Of a DNA stretch of 20,116 nt, positions 1-7,042 are shown piece by piece (the first letter of the stretch is position 1; every line of letters starts with the position of its first letter). The DNA is from Candidatus Latescibacterota bacterium. Its GTDB lineage: Bacteria > Latescibacterota > UBA2968 > UBA8231. The notes below the pieces were generated by a model. That model saw nothing but the letters and a program-made list of their open reading frames with translations. It was not told where the DNA came from and did no database searches. The stretch covers positions 1 through 20,116 of the forward strand of contig JAGWBY010000088.1 in NCBI GenBank assembly GCA_021295675.1, given 5' to 3'. The translations under genes and the position numbers were made by a program.

Positions 1-5
1 GAAGA

Positions 6-33
6 GGCCGGTGCTCCTTTTGGAACACCGGCC
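6..33 (-). terminator. Hairpin downstream of the Mo-hydroxylase/MoaD operon
   Basis: A 12-bp stem (6-17 pairing with 22-33) closes a 4-base loop. On the minus strand the only irregular pair is a G-U wobble, whereas on the plus strand it is a C-A mismatch, so the fold suits minus-strand RNA. It lies 26 bases past the MoaD-like stop codon. The window ends too soon to show a long U-tract; only TCTTC is visible. A terminator or 3' stabilising hairpin is the simplest reading. Confidence 0.55.
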
Positions 34-59
34 CTTTGCGTTGCATCCGTTGCGGCTGA

Positions 60-329
60 CTAACTCGCGCCCCCCGATCTAGCCGGCTGGACGTGGACCT
101 CGCTTTGCGGCCCCACCTTAGACCTCAGCCCAGCGGCGACTACTTCTCCATCTACCGCGACGGCAATCTCGGGCTTGATGCGGGCGCCATCGACAACCCG
201 CGCCTTCAAGCCAGGGTAGCGGGCGTCGTGCGCGGCAACGACCTCGCGCACGGTCGCGCCCTCTACCGCTACTTGCTGCTGACCAGCGGTCAGCTTCTGC
301 ATCAGCGAGGGAATCCAAGCTACGGGCAC
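60..329 (-). CDS. MoaD/ThiS-like ubiquitin-fold sulfur carrier
   Basis: This 89-residue protein has the MoaD/ThiS pattern: an N-terminal strand, a central VEGATVREV segment, ARYPGLKARV, a VAVDGE strand and a C-terminal diglycine. MoaD-type proteins carry a thiocarboxylate for molybdopterin synthesis, which fits the molybdenum hydroxylase genes just upstream. The start is a GTG at 327-329, preceded by GGAGGGAG about 12 bases away. The diglycine is not terminal: two residues (Ala-Ser) follow it, and the canonical chemistry needs a free C-terminal Gly. The gene overlaps the Mo-subunit frame as it stands, probably because that gene has lost its stop codon. It could instead be a dedicated carrier of unknown partner. 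Confidence 0.75.
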   Translation of the reverse strand: MPVAWIPSLMQKLTAGQQQVAVEGATVREVVAAHDARYPGLKARVVDGARIKPEIAVAVDGEVVAAGLRSKVGPQSEVHVQPARSGGAS

Positions 330-2568
330 GGCTTTTAGCTACTCCCTCCGGCTTCATAGGCAATTCCTGCGGCCGCACGCCAACAGCATTCTCAATCGCA
401 GCGGCGATGGCCGCGGGCGGCGGGGCGATGTTGGCCTCGCCAACGCCGCGCACGCCATAGGGATGGCCCGGATTGGGGACCTCGACGATGATGGTCTCAA
501 TCATCGGCAGATCGAGACTGGTCGGGATCCGGTAGTCGAGAAAGCTGGAGTTGTCGAGGTGGCCGTCTCCACTGTAGAAGTACTCCTCGTTGAGCGCCCA
601 ACCAATGCCTTGCACCGAGCCGCCTTGCATCTGACCCTCGACGTACGCCGGGTGAATCGCCCGACCGGCGTCTTGGACGACCGTGAAGCGCACAATCTCG
701 ACCTTGCCGGTATCGGGATCGACCTCGACATCGGCGATATTGGCCGCAAAGGAGCCGCCGACGCCCGAGTCTGGATCCACAGAAGCGCGGCCAATGACCG
801 GGCCGCCGGTCTCTTCGAGTCGGCCAGCCAGTTCCTTAAAGGTCAGCTCGTTATCGCCAGAACGGAAGACGCCATCGTCAAACTCGACTTGGCTTACTTC
901 GACCTCCCAGAGCTGAGCCGCGCGCTCGCAGAGTTGATCCCGCACATCGAGGGCGGCCTTGTACGCGGCCCAGCCGGTGGCGTAGGTCACGCGGCTGCCG
1001 CCGGTTACGTCCGTGTGGCCAATCGAATCCGTGTCGGCCACCTGCGGTTTGACGTCTTCGGCCCGCAGGCCCAAAGTTTCGGCAAACTGCATGGCAACCG
1101 ACGTGCGCGTGCCGCCGATGTCGGTCGAACCCTCGACTAAGCTGACCGTGCCATCTGTGTTGACGCTGGCCGTGCAGGAGGACTTGAGCCCGACGTTGAA
1201 CCAATAGCCGACCGAGATGCCGCGCCCTCCGTTGGGGCCGGCGGGCACTGAACTCTGGTAGTGCTCTGAGTCGCGGATAGCTTCCAACACCTCCTTGCAG
1301 CCCATCTTCGGATACACCACCCCGTCGATGCGGCGGGTGCCGGTCGTCGCGCTGTTTTTGAGCCGGATCTCCAGCGGCTCCATCCCCAATTCGGCAGCCA
1401 GCAAATCGACCACGTGCTCAGTGGCGAAGGCCACCTGCGTCGAACCTGGGGCGCGATACGCAAAACTGCGCGGCTTATTGACCACTACGTCATAGCAGTC
1501 GATCCGGCCATCGGGAATATCGTAGCACGAGAACACGCACATCGCGGCCGCGCCGACCAAGCCGCCGGGATACGCCCCGGACTCAAAGGCGATATAGGCG
1601 TCGGCCGCCACGATCTTGCCGCTGTTGTCAGCACCCATCTTGATCTTGATGTACGACCCAGGCGTCGGGCCGGTGCTCTCGAAGACGGCTGGCCGGGTCA
1701 TAATCATCTTGACGGGTTGGCCGCTCGCCTTGGAGAGCAGGGCGGCAACCGGCTCCAAGTAGATCGGGATTTTGCCGCCAAAGCCGCCGCCGATCTCTTG
1801 GGGCACAACCTTGATCTTGGAAATGGGCATGTCCAGGACTGCGCCGACTTGGGCGCGCGCGGTGAACGAACCCTGAGTGCTGGTCCAGATCGTCAACTGG
1901 CCATCGGCGTTCCAGCTCGCCGTGGCGTTGTGCGGCTCGATGTATCCTTGATGAACAGTGGCGGTCTGAAACTCGCGCTCCACAACCACGTCGGCCTCGG
2001 CAAAGGCTTTGTCTGCATCACCGAGCCGGTGCTCAAAGTGGGTGGCGAGGTTGCTCTTGCGGCCGGTGTCTTCCCCAAACTCTTGGGTGGTCATGTCGTC
2101 GTGGAGCTGGGGTGCGCCCTCCTGCATGGCCTCGCGCACATCGAGCACGGCCTCTAGTTCCTCGTACTCGACCTCGATCAGGTCGAGGGCCTCTTCGGCA
2201 ATGTGGGCATTCGTGGCGGCAACCGCGGCGACGGGATGTCCGCTGTACAGGGCCTTATCCGTGGCCAGCACGTTGTCGCGCAGGTATTTGAGCCGAGCGG
2301 GGCCTTCGCCGAGATCGACCATTTGGTCGCCGGCATCGGGCAGATCAGTGCCCGTAAGGACGGCCTTGACCCCAGGCAGGGCCGCGGCTTTAGAAGTGTC
2401 TATGGACTTGATGCGCGCATGGGCGTGGGGCGAGCGCAGGACCTGTCCGTAGAGCAAGCCGGCCAACTGGGTGTCGGCGCCGTAAATGGCGCGCCCAGTG
2501 ACCTTGTCAACGCCGTCGTGGCGGATGGGACGGGTGCCGATGACTTTGTAGCCGTTTTTGGCAGGCAT
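118..2568 (-). CDS. Xanthine dehydrogenase-family molybdopterin-binding (large) subunit
   Basis: This is the catalytic subunit of a molybdenum hydroxylase. Visible family marks are GGGFGGK (260-266), AYRAPGS (370-376), GGSRVTYATG (523-532) and GVRGVGEANIAPPP (705-718), with Glu711 at the place of the catalytic glutamate. It has AYRAPGS rather than the AYRCSFR loop of true CO dehydrogenase, so the substrate is more likely an N-heterocycle, purine or aldehyde. ATG 2568 follows GAGGAGG at 2575-2581. Family homology ends near residue 744; the last ~72 residues are Arg/Ala-rich and read out of frame through the MoaD-like gene. Removing one G from the GGG run at 344-346 would end the protein at TAG 339-341 (742 residues), so the annotated end is doubtful. 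It sits 20 bases after the 2Fe-2S gene in one operon. Confidence 0.9.
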   Translation of the reverse strand: MPAKNGYKVIGTRPIRHDGVDKVTGRAIYGADTQLAGLLYGQVLRSPHAHARIKSIDTSKAAALPGVKAVLTGTDLPDAGDQMVDLGEGPARLKYLRDNVLATDKALYSGHPVAAVAATNAHIAEEALDLIEVEYEELEAVLDVREAMQEGAPQLHDDMTTQEFGEDTGRKSNLATHFEHRLGDADKAFAEADVVVEREFQTATVHQGYIEPHNATASWNADGQLTIWTSTQGSFTARAQVGAVLDMPISKIKVVPQEIGGGFGGKIPIYLEPVAALLSKASGQPVKMIMTRPAVFESTGPTPGSYIKIKMGADNSGKIVAADAYIAFESGAYPGGLVGAAAMCVFSCYDIPDGRIDCYDVVVNKPRSFAYRAPGSTQVAFATEHVVDLLAAELGMEPLEIRLKNSATTGTRRIDGVVYPKMGCKEVLEAIRDSEHYQSSVPAGPNGGRGISVGYWFNVGLKSSCTASVNTDGTVSLVEGSTDIGGTRTSVAMQFAETLGLRAEDVKPQVADTDSIGHTDVTGGSRVTYATGWAAYKAALDVRDQLCERAAQLWEVEVSQVEFDDGVFRSGDNELTFKELAGRLEETGGPVIGRASVDPDSGVGGSFAANIADVEVDPDTGKVEIVRFTVVQDAGRAIHPAYVEGQMQGGSVQGIGWALNEEYFYSGDGHLDNSSFLDYRIPTSLDLPMIETIIVEVPNPGHPYGVRGVGEANIAPPPAAIAAAIENAVGVRPQELPMKPEGVAKSRARSLDSLADAEADRWSAASSGRGRDRARGRCRARRPLPWLEGAGCRWRPHQARDCRRGRWRSSRRWAEV

Positions 2569-2588
2569 GGCGTTCCTCCTCGTTGGGT

Positions 2589-3068
2589 TCAGGCGCTTTG
2601 GCGCACTTCCTCAGCGGCGTCGAGAACGGCGCGGACGATCTTGTCGTAGCCCGTGCAGCGGCACAAGTTGCCAGCCAGCCAATGCCGCACTTCGTGCTCG
2701 GAAGGGTTGGGGTTGTGGTCGAGCAGGGCTTTGGAGGCCACCAAAAAGCCTGGAGTGCAGATGCCGCATTGCAGCGCGGCGTGTTCGAGAAACTTCTGCT
2801 GCACCGGGTGCAGGCTATCCGGGCTGGCAAGGCCCTCAACCGTGCCGATCTGCTTGCCATCGGCCTCGACAGCCAGCATCAGACAAGAATCGACGAGGAC
2901 GCCATCGACGACGATGGAACACGCGCCGCAGTTGCCGTCGTTGCAGCCTTCCTTGGTGCCGGTGAAGCCGAGCGTCTCGCGCAATACTTCGAGCAGGCTT
3001 TGGCGCGGCTCGCAGAGAAACTCGGTCGGCTCCCCATTGATCGTGGTTTGGACGTGTGTTTTGCTCAT
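2589..3068 (-). CDS. Molybdenum hydroxylase 2Fe-2S subunit
   Basis: This 159-residue small subunit passes electrons between the Mo centre and FAD. The N-terminal ferredoxin-type cluster uses Cys42, Cys47, Cys50 and Cys62. The C-terminal helical domain cluster uses Cys101, Cys104 (QCGICTPGF), Cys136 and Cys138 (NLCRCTGY). All eight ligands are present and the length is normal. A frame open to 3332 adds 88 residues without family resemblance that run into the FAD-subunit gene; ATG at 3066-3068, giving MSKTHVQTTINGE, is the natural start. The gene lies 88 bases after the FAD subunit, a gap that holds two hairpins, and 20 bases before the Mo subunit. Confidence 0.93.
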   Translation of the reverse strand: MSKTHVQTTINGEPTEFLCEPRQSLLEVLRETLGFTGTKEGCNDGNCGACSIVVDGVLVDSCLMLAVEADGKQIGTVEGLASPDSLHPVQQKFLEHAALQCGICTPGFLVASKALLDHNPNPSEHEVRHWLAGNLCRCTGYDKIVRAVLDAAEEVRQSA

Positions 3069-3088
3069 GTACCTTAACTCCGAATTTG

Positions 3089-3140
3089 AGCCGCCTGTTG
3101 CGGCTAGTGAGAATCTTCTATCACCGACCAAATGGTCGGT
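3089..3140 (-). promoter_or_regulatory. Two adjacent hairpins between the FAD and 2Fe-2S genes
   Basis: Two perfect inverted repeats lie in the 88-base gap: a 6-bp stem with a 5-base loop (3089-3094 / 3100-3105) and a 7-bp stem with a 4-base loop (3123-3129 / 3134-3140). In minus-strand RNA the 7-bp hairpin comes first, then the 6-bp hairpin, then the Fe-S gene start. Neither is followed by a run of U. Partial termination, RNA processing or a dyad operator are possible roles; the sequence does not decide. Confidence 0.35.
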
Positions 3141-3156
3141 GCAACTTCCTAAATTT

Positions 3157-4065
3157 TTAGCCAGCCGCTTCCTGCACGGCATTGGCGACGAACTGGCCGC
3201 GAGCCCGCGCGATAGCACCCGCGAGGGTGCGCTTGACCAACACTCCGACGAGGTGAGTGCGGAACTCGGCCGGGCCGCGCATATCGGAAATCGGGCTAGC
3301 TGCACTCTGGGCCGCAGCCGCGACCGCGGCAATGGCCTCGTCTGAAACGGCTTGGCCCGCTAGCCCGTCGCCGGCCTCACGGGCGAAAATCGGCGTGGGG
3401 CCGACCGCGGCGAGTGCAATGCGCGCCGCCTTAAACTCCTTGCCGCGATTGGCCAAAGTGACGTGGGAGGACACCCCGACGACGGCGATGTCCATCTCGT
3501 TGCGCGGAATGAAGCGCTGGTAGTGAGAGCCCGTGTTCTTCCTCGCAATCGGAATCTGGAGAGAAACCAAAATCTCACCGGGCGCGAGCACGCTGCGGCC
3601 CGGAGCAGTGCAAAAATCCTCTACCGCGACTTGGCGCTTGCCGTCCGGCCCGGCGATGTGGCACACGGCCGAGTGGGTAATCAGGCTGGGAATCGTGTCC
3701 GCACTCGGAGAGGCATTGCACAAATTGCCGCCAAAGGTAGCGCGGCCCTGTATTTGGATGCCGCCGATAATGGCGGCCGAATCGACGAGCCCAGGGTAGC
3801 GCGCGACGATTTCGGGGTCATTGTAGATGCGCCAGCAGGACACGCCCGCGCCAATGACCAAACCCCGGCGGGGGCCGTAGGAAAGCTCATTGGCCTCGGG
3901 GACGTTCTTGATGTCGATGATGCAGTCGGGCGCAAATCGCTTCCCGCGCAACTGGACGATCAAATCGGTGCCGCCAGCAAGGACGCGGGCGGCCTCGCCC
4001 TTTTCGGCCTTGAGGGCCACGGCCTCGCGCAATGTGCTGGGGGCGCAGTATGCAAAATCTTTCAA
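3157..4065 (-). CDS. Molybdenum hydroxylase FAD-binding (medium) subunit
   Basis: This 302-residue protein matches the FAD-binding subunit of the xanthine dehydrogenase/CO dehydrogenase family in length and motifs. AGGTDL (30-35) and TFGGNLCNASPSAD (110-123) are the two FAD pyrophosphate-contact segments, followed by the conserved DTIPSL and a C-terminal CO-dehydrogenase-flavoprotein-like domain. It takes electrons from the 2Fe-2S subunit. The start is TTG at 4063-4065, supported by GAGGAGG at 4073-4079 with a 7-base spacer and by direct homology of MKDFAY to family N-termini. It is the first gene of a four-gene operon (FAD, Fe-S, Mo, MoaD-like). Confidence 0.92.
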   Translation of the reverse strand: MKDFAYCAPSTLREAVALKAEKGEAARVLAGGTDLIVQLRGKRFAPDCIIDIKNVPEANELSYGPRRGLVIGAGVSCWRIYNDPEIVARYPGLVDSAAIIGGIQIQGRATFGGNLCNASPSADTIPSLITHSAVCHIAGPDGKRQVAVEDFCTAPGRSVLAPGEILVSLQIPIARKNTGSHYQRFIPRNEMDIAVVGVSSHVTLANRGKEFKAARIALAAVGPTPIFAREAGDGLAGQAVSDEAIAAVAAAAQSAASPISDMRGPAEFRTHLVGVLVKRTLAGAIARARGQFVANAVQEAAG

Positions 4066-4072
4066 GGAAAGA

Positions 4073-4079
4073 CCTCCTC
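4073..4079 (-). promoter_or_regulatory. Ribosome binding site fixing a TTG start
   Basis: GAGGAGG on the minus strand lies 7 bases before the TTG at 4065-4063. This strong Shine-Dalgarno match is the main reason to accept TTG as the start of the FAD subunit. Confidence 0.7.
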
Positions 4080-4084
4080 GCTTA

Positions 4085-4114
4085 TAAGTAGTGATCGCTT
4101 AAGTAGTGATCGCT
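4085..4114. repeat. Perfect 15-bp tandem repeat before the Mo-hydroxylase operon
   Basis: The unit taagtagtgatcgct occurs twice head to tail (4085-4099 and 4100-4114) with no mismatch, ending 20 bases upstream of the first codon of the operon. Direct tandem sites at this distance are typical of operators or of the 5' leader. No consensus -35/-10 pair stands out in the surrounding gap (4066-4231), which otherwise holds nothing recognisable. A binding site is inferred from position only. Confidence 0.5.
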
Positions 4115-4231
4115 GAGTTCGCGCCTAATTATGGAACGCCCCACCCCCGCTGTCAAGAGCGGCAAAAGAGGTCGGATAGCCGGATTTTTCTCGGAGAAAC
4201 CCTCGGCCTAGAGCGCATCCACAGCTTCGCA

Positions 4232-5082
4232 TCAATCAATCACTCCCCCCACTTCCAAGCTCCAATAGACCGTTTCGATCCAGCGCTGCGCTGGCACGAA
4301 AGACCACTCCCACGACGCCCATTGAGCGTCGAGTCCCTCGGCGCTGATCTGGTCGAGGGACATGCCCGCACTCCGGCGCGTGCGCACGCTGTCCGTAGTT
4401 TCCACCAACATGCGATGGTAAGCCTTCAAATCGTCGAGCGTGGCGACCGGGCCGTGACCGGGGATGATTTTGGTGTCAGCGGGAAGCTGGTCAATGAGCA
4501 CGGCGATGTGTTGCGTCAGGGTTTCGACATCGCCGCCGTACTCTAGATCAACAAAGGGGAAGATGCCGTTGAAGAACAGGTCGCCGAGATGGGCGATCTG
4601 GGCGTTGACGAAGAATACGGCGATGTCCCCGTCGGTATGGGCACGGGGAAAGTGAACGGCGCGGATTTCCTCGCCGTTGAAGAACACAGACGCCGACTGC
4701 TCAAACGCTATCACGGGTAAGGCTACCGCCGGCTCAGGCTCAATGTGCCGCTTGCCAAATTCACCACCCGTCGCCAAGCGTTTGCGGACATTGACGTGGG
4801 CCAAAATCGTCGCGTGCTGGCCAAAGGCCCGGTTGCCGCCGGTGTGGTCGCCGTGGAAATGCGTGTTGAAGATGTACTGGGGCTGGCCGTCAAAACGGGC
4901 TAGCGCGGCGCGCACCGCATCGGCCTAAGAATGCCTTCGTCGCCGACGCAAACCCCGACATTGCCGCCACCGCCTTGCAACACATACACCGCGTCGCTGA
5001 GCTGGTGAAGCGACAATTCGGCAGTCGCTGGACTAGCAGCCAACAACGCCGCGATTAATGGGCAAACATTTAAGAAGCGCAT
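4232..5082 (-). pseudogene. Exported metallo-beta-lactamase-fold hydrolase, internal deletion with frameshift
   Basis: The N-terminal part (ATG 5082, SD AGGGG) has a signal peptide (MRFLNVCPLIAALLAASPATA) and a strand ending GDEGIL. The rest, in another frame, has the metal-binding motif THFHGDHTGG, then HTDGD, LGDLFF and PGHGP, which supply the further metal ligands. The expected linker between GDEGIL and DAVRAALARF, typically about a dozen residues starting with a conserved Asp strand, is largely missing around 4919-4929, and the frame is lost there. A one-base fix does not restore it, so a deletion of roughly 25 bases is likely. The substrate is unknown; the family includes periplasmic Zn hydrolases. 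As it stands it should give only a ~60-residue peptide. Confidence 0.8.
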
Positions 5083-5115
5083 GTTTCTTTTCCCCTGTGA
5101 TTAGAAATTATTTAT

Positions 5116-5144
5116 GTAGGGGCGACTCTGAGAGTCGCCCCTAC
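5116..5144. repeat. GTAGGGGCGACTC palindrome
   Basis: A perfect 13-bp inverted repeat around a 3-base loop sits between the CRTAC1-like stop and the hydrolase start. Its arm begins GTAGGGGC, as do two further short pieces at 6772 and 6840, which suggests a dispersed intergenic palindrome family. As RNA it would form a very stable hairpin and could act as a 3' end for the CRTAC1-like transcript. Confidence 0.65.
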
Positions 5145-5177
5145 CCCTACGTAACGTCAGTGATTAATAGAAACGAA

Positions 5178-6720
5178 TCACGGATCGCTATTTCTCTCTT
5201 CTATCGTCAAGTATCGATTGACCGGCAGGTCGGTAAAAATCTCGCGGTGCTGGTCGGGCCAGCGCACCTCTAGCGTATCGACCCGCTCGACGCGCCCTAG
5301 CCCGAAGTGGAGGCGGCGGTCCTCGCTGGAGAGGAAACTGCTGCCGCAGATGAGATCGCGGACCTGCGTCCGCTTGCCAGCGACGAGTCGCGCTCGCGCG
5401 CCAATGCCATCGCGATTGCCGCGCGTACTGACCAAGCGCAGGCCCAGCCAGTTCTGCCGGTTGCCCACATCGTTCCGCAACAGCGAGGGCCGATCGTCGA
5501 GATTGGCCACGAAAACATCCAAGTCGCCGTCGTTGTCAAAGTCGAGCACGTTAGTTCCTCGGCTGACGCGGGACACCTCGGAGCCGAGCGCGACCTGTGT
5601 AAACGTTCCGTCGCCAACATTGGCAAAAAGGTGATTGGGCTGAGCATACGCACTGCCGCTGCCGGCGCGGTCGATCTGCGGATACACGTGTCCGTTTGCT
5701 ACTAACAAATCGAGGTCGCCATCGTGGTCATAGTCAAAAAAACCTGCGCCAAATCCCACGTGCGCCCACCCTGCGCGCCCCAAGGCAGCTTCTGCGCTAA
5801 CATCCGCAAAGGTGCCGTCGCCTTCGTTGCGATAGAGGGTATTGTACTCGTCTGCAAAATGCGTGGCGAGCAAATCGGGGTGGCCGTCGTTGTCGTAGTC
5901 GCCCCAAGCTATCCCCATGCTCGCTTGGATTTGTCCGCTGCGGCCATAGGCCAAGCGGGCGGCCATCGCCGCGATTGCGATAAAAAAAGTTCGGGCTGGA
6001 ATCGTTGGCCACGAATAAGTCGGGCCAGCCGTCGGCGTCCATGTCCGCAAACAGGACGCCCAACCCGTAGCCTGGGGAAGGGTGGTTGAGGAGCGCCCAA
6101 GCAGTGATGTCGGCAAACTCGTCGCCGTCGTTGCGAAAGAACACATCCGCAGCCCCCATCAATCCTTTCGGGCCGACGAAGACCTCCACCCCCTTCCATT
6201 GCGCACCCAAGCGTTCAACCTCAGTCGAATCGAATACCGCATAGCTCGCCGCGTATAGGTCGAGGTCGCCGTCGCGGTCGTAGTCGGCCCAAGCCGCGCC
6301 CGTACTCCAATGAGACGTGGTCACGCCAGCCGCTGCGGCCACATCGACAAAGCGATCGCCGTCATTGCGAAAGAGCAAATTCTCCCGCAATTGGGTCGCG
6401 TACAGGTCTTGATCCCCATCGTTGTCAAAATCTGCGCTAGTCGCGCCCATGCCCCAACCACGGCCCGCGACCCCAAGCACCTCGCCCGCATTGACAAAAC
6501 CGGTCAAGCCATCGTTGCGGTAAAGCGCGTGGCCGCCGCCTTCGCCATTAACCCAGTACAGATCCTGATCGCCATCGCGGTCAAAATCGAGCGCGGCTGA
6601 GCCGCCGCCTTTGGCCTCGGGGATATAGCCCTTTTCCAAGCTGCCGCTCGTGTGGACGCGGGTCAGGCCGAGTTCGGCGCGGCTCAGCTGCGGCGCAGAA
6701 CGTCCACAGGATAGTTGCAC
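5178..6720 (-). CDS. CRTAC1-like FG-GAP/VCBS and ASPIC-UnbV protein (frameshifted)
   Basis: The two reading frames join into one ~513-residue protein. Seven calcium-loop motifs of FG-GAP/VCBS type (DFDRDGDQDLY, DFDNDGDQDLY, DYDRDGDLDLY, DMDADGWPDLF, DYDNDGHPDLL, DYDHDGDLDLL, DFDNDGDLDVF) indicate a beta-propeller. The C-terminus (NRQNWLGLRLV to WPDQHREIF) is an ASPIC/UnbV domain. Such proteins are extracellular; the role is probably binding or adhesion. The frame breaks just after FFYRNRGDG, and removing one base of the GGG at 5957-5959 restores it, so a sequencing error or a recent mutation are both possible. The N-terminus is uncertain: GTG 6720 lacks a clear SD, an in-frame stop lies 15-17 bases before it, and no full signal peptide is visible although LSCGRSAP resembles a lipoprotein start. 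Confidence 0.82.
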
Positions 6721-6770
6721 AGAGGCCGCCAGCTATGTTTGGGTAAAACGCGGGCACTAGCAGTTATTTC

Positions 6771-6793
6771 CGTAGGGGCACCCCTTGTGGGTG
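6771..6793. repeat. GTAGGGGCACCCC intergenic palindrome fragment
   Basis: The stem caccc (6779-6783) pairs with gggtg (6789-6793) around cttgt, preceded by cgtagggg. It shares the GTAGGGGC arm with the longer palindrome at 5116-5144, so the two are probably members of one dispersed family. Confidence 0.45.
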
Positions 6794-6862
6794 TACTTTG
6801 GTTGAATAGAACGGGTCGTTGACCCCATCGCCGTTGGAATGTAGGGACGCCCCGATTGCTCT

Positions 6863-6961
6863 GTCATTCTGAGCGGAGCGAAGCGGAGTCGAAGAATCTA
6901 TTACCGAGGAGGCTATATGGGTAGAAGATGCTTCGTCAGCCTACGGCTTCCTCAGCATGAC
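6863..6961. repeat. 99-bp MITE/REP-like element with terminal inverted repeats
   Basis: The ends gtcattctgag (6863-6873) and ctcagcatgac (6951-6961) are inverted repeats with one mismatch. A second inner pair, cgaagaatct and agatgcttcg, also matches in inverse with one mismatch, so the element folds into a long interrupted hairpin. It encodes nothing. The 'GTCATTCTGAG...GAAGAATCT' wording resembles interspersed repeats seen in several uncultured phyla (recollection, not a search). No target-site duplication was identified. Confidence 0.6.
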
Positions 6962-7042
6962 CTGTCCGTAGGAAACGAGTGCCGACGGTATGCACATTCT
7001 GCGTCCCTCGGCGGATAATCGTATAAATCCTAAGACAGCTAC

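Larger units (their letters stand above)
6721..7042. other. Gene-free intergenic region with repeat elements
   Basis: This 322-base stretch separates the discoidin gene from the CRTAC1-like gene. It contains a GTAGGGGCACCCC palindrome, a second GTAGGG fragment near 6841, and a 99-bp hairpin-type element. No open frame, tRNA or clear promoter was recognised. Confidence 0.6.

Noticed and set aside
463..1140. Plus-strand frame of 225 codons
   Set aside because: Antisense shadow of the Mo subunit; no SD or recognisable protein.
1414..2157. Long plus-strand frame (247 codons) opposite the Mo subunit
   Set aside because: It lies wholly opposite a gene with clear family motifs, has no domain, and reflects high GC codon structure.
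2589..3332. 247-residue version of the 2Fe-2S subunit
   Set aside because: The first 88 residues have no family resemblance and overlap the FAD gene; ATG 3068 gives the standard protein.
118..4065. Aerobic CO dehydrogenase (coxMSL)
   Set aside because: The large subunit has AYRAPGS, not the AYRCSFR active-site loop of form I enzymes.
5982..5988. Programmed frameshift at the T7 run of the CRTAC1-like gene
   Set aside because: The expected protein (FFYRNRGDG) is still in the first frame after the run, so the shift is later.
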